Of a stretch of 64,000 nt of DNA, positions 27,401 through 34,669 are shown one piece after another (position 1 is the first letter of the stretch; the number at the start of each line of letters is the position of its first letter). The stretch comes from Sphingomonadaceae bacterium (GTDB lineage: Bacteria > Pseudomonadota > Alphaproteobacteria > Sphingomonadales > Sphingomonadaceae), in contig JANYGB010000049.1 in the NCBI GenBank assembly GCA_025359445.1, positions 1-64,000 of the forward strand. Reading direction: 5' to 3'. The translations under genes and the position numbers were made by a program. The notes beneath the pieces were generated by a model, which saw only the letters and a list, made by a program, of their open reading frames with translations, searched no databases and had not been told where the DNA came from.

Positions 27401-29506
27401 CATGTTCAGGGCTTTGCCGCGAAGATCGCCTCAATGCACCGCCGCGACGAATTTCAAGGCGGAGGTATCTCGGGTCCGTACCGCCTGTCGAGCCGCGCGA
27501 TTATCGCGGGGAGCGAAGTAGTGGCAATCGAAGTGCGCGACCGGTTCCGCAGCGAATTGATTGTTTCGCGCCGCACCTTGACCCGGTTTGTCGATTACGA
27601 TGTCGACCTTCTCTCAGGAACGATCAGCTTCAAGGAACCGATCCTCAGCCGCGACGCCGATCTCAACCCGCAATTCATCGTGCTTGATTACGAGCTTGGC
27701 GATGATGCACGCGGCGGTCAATGGAACGCCGGGCTACGCGCCGATGTCACCACCGCCAAGAGCAACCTGCGGTTCGGTGGCACTATCATCAGCGATACCA
27801 GCGCCAATGGCGGTAACACCACACGCACCAACCTGATCGCGGTCGACGCCAAGGCGCGGCTCGGTCAGAACACCGAAGTGCGCGCCGAAGCCGCAGTCAG
27901 CCAGCACGACGGCGAAAACGCCGCCGCGTTCCTGGTCGAGGTTGAGCATCATTCGGGCAAGCTCGACGTGCTGGCTTACGTCCGCAGCGCCGATGCGAAT
28001 TTCGGGGTGGGCCAGACCACCGGGGCCGAACTTGGCCGCCGCAAAATCGGCGTCGATGCCCGCGTACGGATTACGCCCGACTTGTCAGTTGTGACCAGCG
28101 GCTGGATCGATGACAGCCTGACCGACGGCACTCGCCGCGTCGCGGTGCAAACCGGTGTGACGTGGCGCACGGCGAAGGGCGAGGCTCGGCTCAGCTTGGC
28201 GCACTTCGACGACAAGCTGGCAGATGGGACGCGCGCGCAGTCCAATGTAGTCGAGGCCTCGGTCGCGCGACGCTTCATGGGCAACCGTCTCGAACTCAGC
28301 GCCGCGACCAGCTTTGCGATCGGCAAGGCCGCATCGATCGACTTGCCCGAACGCCACCGCTTCTCGGCGCGCTTTGCAATCACCCAGGATATCAAGCTGG
28401 TTGGCACTTACGAAATTGCTCTGGGCGAGAACATCGACGCCCGCACCGCACGGATCGGGGTTGAAGTCACTCCGTGGACTGGCGCGCGGATCGTCTCGGC
28501 AGTCGGCCAGCAGGACATCGCCGAGAACGGCAAGCGCAGCTTCGCCGTCTTCGGCCTGTCACAGTCGATGCCGGTGACCAAGAACCTGACGCTCGACGCG
28601 ACGCTTGATTCGAGCCGAACGCTTGGCGGAGTCAACGCGGCCAAGTTGATTAACCCGGCCCAGCCAGCAGCAAGCGGCGGCACGATCAACGACAGCGGTG
28701 CAATTGGCGAGGACTTCACCGCGTTGACCTTTGGCGGGACCTGGCGCGCGGGCAAATGGAGCGCAACCGGGCGCGGCGAATGGCGTGACGGCCAGTTTGC
28801 CAATCGCCGCGGCGTAATCTTTGGTGCCATTCGCCAGCTGGGTGAGGGCACGATGGTCGGCACGGGCTTCACCTGGACCCGCGCGAACGCCGATAGCGGC
28901 GCTTCGAGCGAGATCTACGACGGTTCGCTCGCCGCCGCGTTCCGCCCGGCCAATTCGAACTTCGCTTTCCTGGTCAAGCTGCAATACCGGTCTGACCGGA
29001 TCCGTGGCGCAGTCGCGGGTGAAGCCGGCCCGGCCGGGCGTACCGCGCTGACCATCGACGGGGATGCCCGCTCGGACCGGCTGATTGCCAGCATTTCGTG
29101 CGACTGGACCCCGCGCAGCAGCGTCAACGGCCAATATGTCCAGCGCACAAACGTCGGCTTCTTCGCTGCCGCGCGCCATAATTTTGACAGTTATGAAGAC
29201 CAGGATCTGGCTAGCACCACGCTGATCGGCGGGCTCGATCTGCGCTATGGCCTAGGCAATCATTTCGAGGTCGGCGGGACCGGATCGCTCCGCCACAACC
29301 TCACCGACCAAACCACCGACTTCTCCTATGGCCCGCAGATTGGATTGTCACCGACCAAAGACGTCCTGCTGATGCTCGGCTACAATTTCAGCGGGTACCG
29401 CGACGCCGATTTCTCCGCCGCGCGGAGCACTGACCAAGGGGTGTTCGCCAGCGTCAAGATGAAGCTCGATGCCAAGTCATTCGGGTTTCTCGGGCTCGGA
29501 CAGTAA
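24425..29506 (+). CDS. Giant exported DUF11/carboxypeptidase-regulatory protein with C-terminal barrel-like half
   Basis: This 1693-residue protein has a signal peptide ending PAANA. The mature start TITNVAAAQWSQG carries the locus motif. Next come a two-cysteine N-terminal domain, a carboxypeptidase-regulatory-like domain (about 210), DUF11 (347-480) and a second regulatory/SdrD-like domain (479-545). An Ig-like segment with DHNGRPLHAGLSGEF follows. From about 852 to the end there are alternating-hydrophobic strands with short turns, as in an outer-membrane barrel. Within it are YGDFDTGFDQ (960), EVRDRF (1035) and DYDVDLLSGTISF (1055). The last residue is Gln, not the usual Phe. It probably anchors or exports the smaller proteins. 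Confidence 0.75.
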   Translation: MGVFRQICFLMKVLAALLIGVPAANAQTITNVAAAQWSQGSTTFSVQSNAVTFNVAQSQLSIQTFIDSTSGQRLAVTAPTCGGNPLILPGGTGAANPFATVNPATALQAGSVLYFQINALAANANPAAIDSLTVTISSSSGDLETLTVFETAASSGVFVGAVQTRTSRPAPVRGDCRLNVMGGDQIIVSASQTGGGAVAGSAQVTLLADPYGLVFDSETGAPVNGARVTLVGAVSGAPARIFADDGFTPWPSTVISGQSVTDAAGVVHPIAPGEFRFPLAALGQYRIVIEPPAPYTAPSTASAAQLAPLRRPDGQPMEIVPASYGGALTLSSPAAIRVDIPLDHPAVSVSLTKTASRPTALPGDVVFYTLTVANPDPLNIKRGVALVDIPSSLLRLRPDTVRIDGVAAPGAVQISPDGKTLTLQLGDIAAGDSRTVSYAMSVRADAPAGQALNRATVTDSRGISATAGAMVRIERNDIAARLTIVGQVTDGGCTVDAQHFGIPGVRMVMEDGTFAITDADGRYHFNGVVPGNHVVQAQGATLPKGGLFTDCTRSTRSAGSASSRFVSGQGGSLVVADFGAALPEGSPARGMKINEAEPLVPAKGSEASISPQRKLDSDAGRIASGAETDWLALGDGPTDFLFPAIDHNPRAPAIRVVIRHRAGQKIDLLVGGKPADKLSFDGQRAAPGGTYAVSIWRGIPLEGEVTRLTAVVRDEAGRELSRLTRDVTYAATPARVEFLPQTSHLIADGSTRPMLALRILDHNGRPLHAGLSGEFALSAPYESAAAIDALQQRQLSGLGRQAPRWMVKGDDGIAYVELAPTMVSGKLHLVFNFSDDQQRRRQELDAWVVPGDQPWTLVGLVEGAIGSRSIADNMQRSGNFDSDLGNHARTAFYAKGRVLGSFLLTASYDSAKQRDDQVLMGQIDPRAYYTVFADGSDRRSDAASREKLYVRIESRAFYAIYGDFDTGFDQTQLGRYQRTATGFKGEVNTGGVHVQGFAAKIASMHRRDEFQGGGISGPYRLSSRAIIAGSEVVAIEVRDRFRSELIVSRRTLTRFVDYDVDLLSGTISFKEPILSRDADLNPQFIVLDYELGDDARGGQWNAGLRADVTTAKSNLRFGGTIISDTSANGGNTTRTNLIAVDAKARLGQNTEVRAEAAVSQHDGENAAAFLVEVEHHSGKLDVLAYVRSADANFGVGQTTGAELGRRKIGVDARVRITPDLSVVTSGWIDDSLTDGTRRVAVQTGVTWRTAKGEARLSLAHFDDKLADGTRAQSNVVEASVARRFMGNRLELSAATSFAIGKAASIDLPERHRFSARFAITQDIKLVGTYEIALGENIDARTARIGVEVTPWTGARIVSAVGQQDIAENGKRSFAVFGLSQSMPVTKNLTLDATLDSSRTLGGVNAAKLINPAQPAASGGTINDSGAIGEDFTALTFGGTWRAGKWSATGRGEWRDGQFANRRGVIFGAIRQLGEGTMVGTGFTWTRANADSGASSEIYDGSLAAAFRPANSNFAFLVKLQYRSDRIRGAVAGEAGPAGRTALTIDGDARSDRLIASISCDWTPRSSVNGQYVQRTNVGFFAAARHNFDSYEDQDLASTTLIGGLDLRYGLGNHFEVGGTGSLRHNLTDQTTDFSYGPQIGLSPTKDVLLMLGYNFSGYRDADFSAARSTDQGVFASVKMKLDAKSFGFLGLGQ

Positions 29507-29600
29507 ATCTCGGGCGTTATAGCGCTGGCATTAATCGTGCGATTAAGCTCTATTCACGCTCAAGACCGGTATCACGCCGGCTTTTCAGGGGGACAATACC

Positions 29601-30122
29601 ATGGCCGATACACCGCCCGCAGTAGCAGTTGCACCGCCGCCAGGACCGATTGCCGGTCTCGCCATTCTCGTCATCGTGCTACTGCTGGTTGTCGCTTGGA
29701 TCGTAATCGGCGGGATGTTTCTCCAGCCGGTTTCATTGTTCGGCGGGTTTCTGATGCTGTGGTACTGGGCCAATAACGAACAGTTGCAATTCAAGCGGCT
29801 GCCCGCTGCGATCATCGGTGCCGTAGTCGGGATCGGGCTTGGCTGGTTCATTGTCTATGGCACTGTGCATTTTGGAACACCAGGAACCCTCGCTGCGGTT
29901 CTGCTGCTGGTGCTCGCGTTGTACCTCGATATCATCAAGGCAGTGCCACTGGTCGTGAACACCTCCTCAATGCTCTATGTCACTGTTGCCGCTGCGCCCT
30001 TGGTCCAGTTGAACGTCATTTGGCCGGAACTGGTGCTGTCGACGGTCGTCGGCGGGGTGTTCTTCGGGCTGGCGGTCGAAGGATTGCAACGGCTCGCCGC
30101 GCGGTTCACTCCGGCTGGATAG
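29601..30122 (+). CDS. Integral membrane protein, unknown family
   Basis: The 173-residue protein has about five hydrophobic helices (for example GLAILVIVLLLVVAWIVIGG, AAIIGAVVGIGLGWFIVYG, TLAAVLLLVLALYLDII) and a Pro-rich cytoplasmic start. The size and helix pattern resemble DUF1097 proteins such as YcdZ, but I cannot confirm this. The ribosome site is AGGGGGA. It follows the DUF11 locus by about 95 bases and is probably independent. Function unknown. Confidence 0.7.
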   Translation: MADTPPAVAVAPPPGPIAGLAILVIVLLLVVAWIVIGGMFLQPVSLFGGFLMLWYWANNEQLQFKRLPAAIIGAVVGIGLGWFIVYGTVHFGTPGTLAAVLLLVLALYLDIIKAVPLVVNTSSMLYVTVAAAPLVQLNVIWPELVLSTVVGGVFFGLAVEGLQRLAARFTPAG

Positions 30123-30182
30123 ACGCGGGGCTTTGTGGCAGACCGCTGCTCACTGGCTCGTACGCTACTTGGGGAATTGCTC

Positions 30183-30692
30183 ATGAATCATCGTCTGATC
30201 CTCGGCTCGGCATTCGGTTTATGCGTGGTCGCCATGCCGGCCGCCGTCTTGGCCAAACCGGCTCCTGCTCGGTTTACCACCGCAGATTTCGTGCGCACTG
30301 CGCCGCCAATCGATCGCGGCTGCATTTTCGGCGATGCCGCTAAAACCGCAACGCCCGCACAAAAAATCGGATACTGTGCGGCTGGTATGGCCGAATTCGA
30401 GCGGCTCCGGACCCTGGCGGTGACTCCGGCTGAGTGGGCCGGGCTGACGTATCTGATTGCGTCGTACGATTTCGTCCGCGCGGGCAGCTACCTTAAGGTC
30501 GATGGCAAACGATCGGCGCGGGTCTGCGCCTCGGTTGAGCGCGCCTACGCGATGATGGCGGGGATTGATCCAGTCTTGTTCGACTCGAGCATGGCCGAGA
30601 CGTTTACTACGTCGCAGGCCGCCATGAGCCGCAGCGCGGTTGCTTGCCGGGCCGATTTCGGCACGCCTGCGGGTGCTCCCGCGACAATATAG
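30183..30692 (+). CDS. Small periplasmic hypothetical protein
   Basis: The 169-residue protein has a signal peptide (LILGSAFGLCVVAMPAAVLA). The mature part is helical with four cysteines (GCIFGD, GYCAAG, ARVCASV, VACRADF), probably two disulfides. No family is recognised. ATG 30183 is preferred over an in-frame TTG/GTG region 48 bases upstream because only it places the signal peptide at the N-terminus. It is the last chromosomal gene before the integrated element, whose left end begins 20 bases after the stop. Confidence 0.65.
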   Translation: MNHRLILGSAFGLCVVAMPAAVLAKPAPARFTTADFVRTAPPIDRGCIFGDAAKTATPAQKIGYCAAGMAEFERLRTLAVTPAEWAGLTYLIASYDFVRAGSYLKVDGKRSARVCASVERAYAMMAGIDPVLFDSSMAETFTTSQAAMSRSAVACRADFGTPAGAPATI

Positions 30693-30711
30693 CAGCAGCA
30701 TGCCGATTGCT

Positions 30712-30725
30712 TGGCGGACAGGGTG
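30712..30725. repeat. Left attachment repeat
   Basis: TGGCGGACAGGGTG is identical to 36488-36501, the CCA-encoding 3' end of tRNA-Ser. It overlaps a perfect 8-3-8 palindrome at 30713-30731 (GGCGGACA, GGG, TGTCCGCC), as expected for a recombinase core-type site. Confidence 0.8.
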
Positions 30726-30890
30726 TCCGCCTAATCACCATCCCAATCTGTCCGTTGTCATCTCGAAAGCCACGCAAAACAGTCATTCGCGTGTCAACTT
30801 GAGCACCGTTCCTGTCCCGTTCTATCCTGTTGCGTTCCCATAAAACCAGCGTATTATCGGGGAACGGATTTGGGAACGGAGACACCAGCC

Positions 30891-32186
30891 ATGCCCCGCA
30901 AGCTCAGCAACGCCCTGTCGCACAAAACAGTTTTGAGCGCGAAACCCGGACGCCATGCAGACGGGGGCGGCCTGCATCTACTGGTGAAGGAAACCGGCGC
31001 GCGGTCATGGGTCTATCGCTTCATGCTCAAGGGCAAGTCACGCGACGTTGGCTTGGGAGCGGCTGGACAGGGCGGAATTTCGCTTTCGGCTGCCCGCGAT
31101 CTGGCATTGGCATTACGGCTCAAGGTAAAGGCAGGTATTGATCCTCTAGACGAACGCCAGCGGGAAGCCTCTGCGGCGCTTGCATCGGCTCAGGCGGAAC
31201 AGATAGCCGGAATCACCTTCAAGGCCGTGGCAGTGGCTTATATGGGCACAAATGAGGCAAGCTGGCGCAATGACAAGCACCGGCAACAATGGCGCAACAC
31301 GCTTGAAAGCTACGTCTACCCCGTAATGGGCGAATTGCCGGTTGCCGACATTGGCACGGCGCATGTACTCAAAATCCTGGAGCCGATCTGGCAGGACAAG
31401 TCTGAAACCGCGAGCCGCATCCGGGGGCGGATCGAAACCGTGCTCGATGCCGCGAAGGCGCGGGGATACCGGGAGGGCGAAAACCCTGCCCGCTGGCGTG
31501 GCCATATTGCGCAAATCCTGCCTGCCCGTTCACGGCTCACGCGCGGGCACCATCCTGCCTTGCCTTATGAGGCGCTGCCCGGTTTTTTTGGCGCGCTCCG
31601 CTCTCGCTCAGCCACGGCGGCACTGGCGTTAGAGTTTGCTATTTTGACGGCGGCTCGCACCGGCGAAGTGCTGGAGGCCGTGTGGCATGAAGTCGATCTC
31701 GACAAGGCGATCTGGACCATACCAGCCGCTCGCATGAAGGGAGGCAAAGAACATCGCGTTCCTTTGTCGGCTCGCGCCTTAGAGATACTGCGGGAGGTTG
31801 AACCGCTAGGCTCTGAAACGCTATTCTGCGGGAGCGGGGGCGGGAAGCTGTCAAGCATGGCAATGGCAATGTTGCTGCGCCGTATGCATGATGCCGACTT
31901 GAAGGGCGGCGGCGCAGGCTATTTCGATCCCAAAGCAAAGCGGCTGGCCACACCGCATGGCTTCCGTTCCAGCTTCCGGGATTGGGCCGACGAACGAACA
32001 GGCTATCCGCACGAGATGAAAGAAATGGCGCTAGCCCATACCATCGGCAATAAGGCCGAGGCGGCTTACCGGCGCGGCGATATGTTCGACAAGCGGCGGC
32101 GGCTCATGGCCGATTGGGCCACTTACTGCGCGAGCGACGGCGCAGCTGGAGCCAAGGTTTCCCCAATCCGGGGAGCGGCGGCATGA
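30891..32186 (+). CDS. Tyrosine recombinase/integrase, P4 family
   Basis: The 431-residue protein has an N-terminal arm-binding domain (DUF4102-type: GGGLHLLVKETGARSWVYRF), a core-binding domain (about 105-200) and the catalytic domain. Catalytic residues are all visible: R256 (AARTGEV), K286 (GGKEHR), H356 and R359 (HGFRSSF), H383 (LAHTIG) and Y393 (AAYRRGD). It should integrate and, with an Xis, excise the element at the tRNA-Ser gene. ATG 30891 has GGAG upstream; an in-frame TTG 21 bases earlier is less likely. The stop overlaps the next gene as ATGA. Confidence 0.95.
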   Translation: MPRKLSNALSHKTVLSAKPGRHADGGGLHLLVKETGARSWVYRFMLKGKSRDVGLGAAGQGGISLSAARDLALALRLKVKAGIDPLDERQREASAALASAQAEQIAGITFKAVAVAYMGTNEASWRNDKHRQQWRNTLESYVYPVMGELPVADIGTAHVLKILEPIWQDKSETASRIRGRIETVLDAAKARGYREGENPARWRGHIAQILPARSRLTRGHHPALPYEALPGFFGALRSRSATAALALEFAILTAARTGEVLEAVWHEVDLDKAIWTIPAARMKGGKEHRVPLSARALEILREVEPLGSETLFCGSGGGKLSSMAMAMLLRRMHDADLKGGGAGYFDPKAKRLATPHGFRSSFRDWADERTGYPHEMKEMALAHTIGNKAEAAYRRGDMFDKRRRLMADWATYCASDGAAGAKVSPIRGAAA

Positions 32187-32416
32187 ACGGCATTCTCCAC
32201 ATCGATGAAACTGCGGTTGAGGCCACTACTGGGCACATGCTGGTGACGTTCAAATCTGGCGGCGATGCCTTTCGCTTCCACCTTCCTGCTCATGTAGCAC
32301 TACAGTTTCGTCACGCGGTTATGCGGGACGCGTGGCAAGTATGCTGCGCTCCCGATGCGGAAGTGGTGACATTCAGACCGAAGCGGAAGAACCGTGCCAA
32401 AGCCAAGCCGGAATAA
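32183..32416 (+). CDS. Small hypothetical protein of the element
   Basis: The 77-residue product overlaps the integrase stop (ATGA), so it is translationally coupled. The mid part (GHMLVTFKSGGDAFRFHLP) suggests a small beta structure and the C-terminus is basic (RPKRKNRAKAKPE), possibly nucleic-acid-binding. No family is recognised. Confidence 0.6.
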   Translation: MNGILHIDETAVEATTGHMLVTFKSGGDAFRFHLPAHVALQFRHAVMRDAWQVCCAPDAEVVTFRPKRKNRAKAKPE

Positions 32417-32897
32417 GGGCCACGGCGGCGCTCGAATTGGAGCCGGACGCCCGCCAAAATATGACTTACCGACAATGATCGGAGTGGGCCACGCTTGCGA
32501 AACGCGTTAGCGCAAAGAATCAGAACTGGCTGTTGAAGTGAGGCTTTCGCGGCTCGCCCATGCCGACGCCATTAGAGCGCTTCAGAAAAGCGCACAGGCA
32601 ATCCCGGTCGCTCAGCGCAAGGCTTGGCTCGCAAGCGAAGCTTACGACGATCACAAAGGCGACTTGGAGGCTTGGCTTCATTCACGCGGAAGAACGCCAT
32701 TCAGCAACGAGAGCGGCGAATACCTAGGCGCTGCTCCCCGCGCAGTGACAGTTTCGAATAAGCCGCCGAGGGGGGCGCGAAAGCGAATTATCACCGAAGT
32801 GGCGCATCTGTCGGAGTTGTCCGAATCGGTGGTCGATAACTTGTGGCAGGAATATCGGCGCTTTAAACGCGAAATACGGGATTCAGCCGAAACTTGA
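32394..32897 (+). pseudogene. GGARxGAGRPPKY-type phage/element gene split by an amber codon
   Basis: GTG 32394 gives a start with GGARIGAGRPPKYDLP, a motif common at the N-terminus of phage small-terminase-like and resolvase-like DNA-binding proteins. The frame meets TAG at 32508 after ACETR. It then continues open in the same frame for about 129 codons to 32897; a GTG at 32538 could restart a 119-residue protein. A TGG to TAG change would explain the break. Alternatively two small proteins are made. The C-terminal half (QAIPVAQRKAWLASEAYDDH) is helical. Function unknown. Confidence 0.55.
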
Positions 32898-32988
32898 TTT
32901 TTAGGCACTTCGACAAGCGGCCAGCCGGACAAGCCTAAATACCTGTGTGTCCGCATCATCGCGGCAAAGCAGCACAGGAAGATTCCCC

Positions 32989-33174
32989 ATGACAAAAGCA
33001 TACGGCACGTTGCCCGAGGCAGTGCAATTTTCGGGCATGTCGCGCACCTCGATTTATGAGGCCCTTAAGCGCGGCGATCTTTCCGCCCGGAAGGCAGGGC
33101 GGCGAACGCTGATCTCGTTTGCCGATCTCCAAGCCTATCTAACCAATCTCCCGGCATATCAGACGGGAGCATGA
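32989..33174 (+). CDS. AlpA/excisionase-type helix-turn-helix protein
   Basis: This 61-residue DNA-binding protein of the MerR-like/HTH_17 type reads GTLPEAVQFSGMSRTSIYEA, then RGDLSARKAGRRTLISFADL. Such proteins act as excisionases or activators of integrase in P4-like elements. ATG 32989 is preceded by AGGAAG. Its stop lies in the ribosome-site region of the following tiny gene. Confidence 0.85.
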   Translation: MTKAYGTLPEAVQFSGMSRTSIYEALKRGDLSARKAGRRTLISFADLQAYLTNLPAYQTGA

Positions 33175-33177
33175 GCG

Positions 33178-33369
33178 TTGGCAGCACATATGCGAAACGC
33201 CGGGGTGCAGCCCGGCGTCTCACGCAATCAACTTGGCAGCTGGTTGCATTCCCCCTCTACCGCATCGGAATGGCGGGCGCAAATGCTTGCGTCCCGTTTC
33301 TGCCTGTCGCCTTGGATGGCGCGGGAAATGGCCCAACTCTGCTTTGGGGAGGGCCGGTGCAATGACTGA
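33178..33369 (+). CDS. Tiny element protein, unknown
   Basis: The 63-residue protein has a TTG start. GGGAG lies 8 bases before TTG 33178, which decides this start over ATG 33190. The C-terminal part (SRFCLSPWMAREMAQLCFGE) is an amphipathic helical motif I recall from other sphingomonad mobile elements without a function. It overlaps the next gene by 8 bases. Confidence 0.55.
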   Translation: MAAHMRNAGVQPGVSRNQLGSWLHSPSTASEWRAQMLASRFCLSPWMAREMAQLCFGEGRCND

Positions 33370-33565
33370 GCTACCCTTCCGCAGTAACCGACAGGCTGCG
33401 CTTACCCTGTTAACCGGTAGTCACCGGCTCAGCCGTAAGGCGGGTCAATTCCTTGGCCAACTAGCGGTTGATCCGTCCCCCATGAGCGTTGCGCAGGCAG
33501 ACTGGCTGGCAAAGCTACTCGCCAAGCATGGCTTACCCCCGTTGGCAGGGGAGGGCGCGCTATGA
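33362..33565 (+). CDS. Tiny element protein, unknown
   Basis: The 67-residue product (MTELPFRSNRQAALTLLTG start) overlaps its neighbours at both ends, by 8 bases upstream and by ATGA downstream. It is basic and helical with a possible helix-turn-helix (RKAGQFLGQLAVDPSPMSVA). No family is recognised. The chain of overlaps argues that it is a translated member of the element operon. Confidence 0.55.
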   Translation: MTELPFRSNRQAALTLLTGSHRLSRKAGQFLGQLAVDPSPMSVAQADWLAKLLAKHGLPPLAGEGAL

Positions 33566-33852
33566 ACACCTATCCCAATGCACCGGGGCACCGTCATGTC
33601 GATACGTCTGTCGCCGCTGCCAGCGCCCTAGCCCCTATGCTGGGCCGCTTACAGCGCATGGCGTTGGACGCGATCCACGATGCCGGTTGGCTTGGCCTTA
33701 CTGCCGATGAACTGGCGGCACGGCTGGGCATGGATCGCTGGTCAATCCAGCCGCGCACAAGCGAGTTGAAACGCAAGGGGCTGATCCGTGACAGCGGGCT
33801 GCGGAGGCCAAATGCCAGCGGCAAGATGGCAATTGTCTGGGTTGCTGCATGA
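33562..33852 (+). CDS. Winged-helix DNA-binding protein of the element
   Basis: The 96-residue protein has a clear winged helix: LQRMALDAIHDAGWLGLTAD, RLGMDRWSIQPRTSELKRKG, then a wing ending MAIVWVAA. The fold resembles small regulators found beside replication genes in phages and plasmids. It is coupled to the HUH-type gene by an ATGA overlap, so it probably regulates or assists replication of the element. Confidence 0.75.
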   Translation: MNTYPNAPGHRHVDTSVAAASALAPMLGRLQRMALDAIHDAGWLGLTADELAARLGMDRWSIQPRTSELKRKGLIRDSGLRRPNASGKMAIVWVAA

Positions 33853-34667
33853 TGCTCGCCGCCCCGCATTCGAGCATTCCACGCGCGTACGTAGGCGGAG
33901 CTTTGAAACTTCACCGGGGGGCGACTTTCGGTGAAGTTTCAATGGCAGCGCTTCAGCTGCAACCGCCTGCAAATCCGCCGATTGCCGGAACTGGCACGGC
34001 CCTTGCCATAAGTAACTTACCCTTAGGTGTGGCAGCACAATCGACAGGCACGCCCGGCAGAGGCGGAAGCCGTAACCGTGCCGATCGGGAAAGCCATGCA
34101 CTGGCAAAGCGTCAGATTGGCAATCTAGGTGCCGCTGAGGGCCATTCGCGCGCAATCGGCCTGCCGTTCACCCGGATGATTACAATTCACTGGAAAGCGG
34201 CTGGAGTGCCCCTTTCTGGCATGGCTGCGACAACGGGCAAGTTTATCGACTGCCTCACCCGCTGGCTGGCCCGGCGCGGCTATCGCATAGCTTGGCTGTG
34301 GGTCCATGAGAACGCGGGCGACAAAGGCTGGCATTGCCACATGCTTGCCTCTGTTCCTGCCGAACTGGTGAAGCCGTTGGTAGCAGCTCAAAAACGCTGG
34401 TTGCGGGCAATCACTGGCAAGCCGTACCGCGCGAAAGTCATTCGCGGCGATCCCATCGGCGGGCGGCTGGGTCTGGAAACTGGCAACCCCGCATTGCACT
34501 TTGAGAACGCGCGGGCAGCGCTTGCCTATCTCTGCAAGGGCGCACCGCAAGACGCGCTCGATGCGGTTGGAATTGACCGACAGCACAAACTCCAGGGCCT
34601 GATTATCGGCAGGCGTTGCAGCACTTCACAGAACATTGGCGCAACCGCGCGCAAGGCAAAGGACTGA
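33849..34667 (+). CDS. Probable HUH endonuclease (rolling-circle Rep or relaxase-like)
   Basis: In this 272-residue protein three ordered motifs match single-tyrosine HUH initiators. Motif 1 is PFTRMITIHW (106-115). Motif 2 is GWHCHML with His-x-His at 162-164 (metal binding). Motif 3 is LAYLCKG with Tyr227 and Lys230 (YxxK). The end (RRCSTSQNIG) is conserved-looking. The first 80 residues are low in motif content and may not be needed. HUH enzymes nick one DNA strand to start rolling-circle replication or transfer. The assignment is by motif only. Confidence 0.6.
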   Translation: MMLAAPHSSIPRAYVGGALKLHRGATFGEVSMAALQLQPPANPPIAGTGTALAISNLPLGVAAQSTGTPGRGGSRNRADRESHALAKRQIGNLGAAEGHSRAIGLPFTRMITIHWKAAGVPLSGMAATTGKFIDCLTRWLARRGYRIAWLWVHENAGDKGWHCHMLASVPAELVKPLVAAQKRWLRAITGKPYRAKVIRGDPIGGRLGLETGNPALHFENARAALAYLCKGAPQDALDAVGIDRQHKLQGLIIGRRCSTSQNIGATARKAKD

Positions 34668-34669
34668 CA

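Noticed and set aside
21357..32510. Amber recoding, since two genes are interrupted by TAG in frame
   Set aside because: TAG is the normal terminator of many intact genes here (for example at 5105, 6515, 7508 and 15079), and the only tRNA seen reads UCA. Ordinary nonsense mutation in accessory DNA is simpler.
33171..33365. Alternative 64-codon frame starting ATG at the AlpA-like gene stop
   Set aside because: Its ribosome site would be one base from the ATG, and the product is compositionally odd. The TTG frame at 33178 has correct spacing and a motif I recall from other elements.
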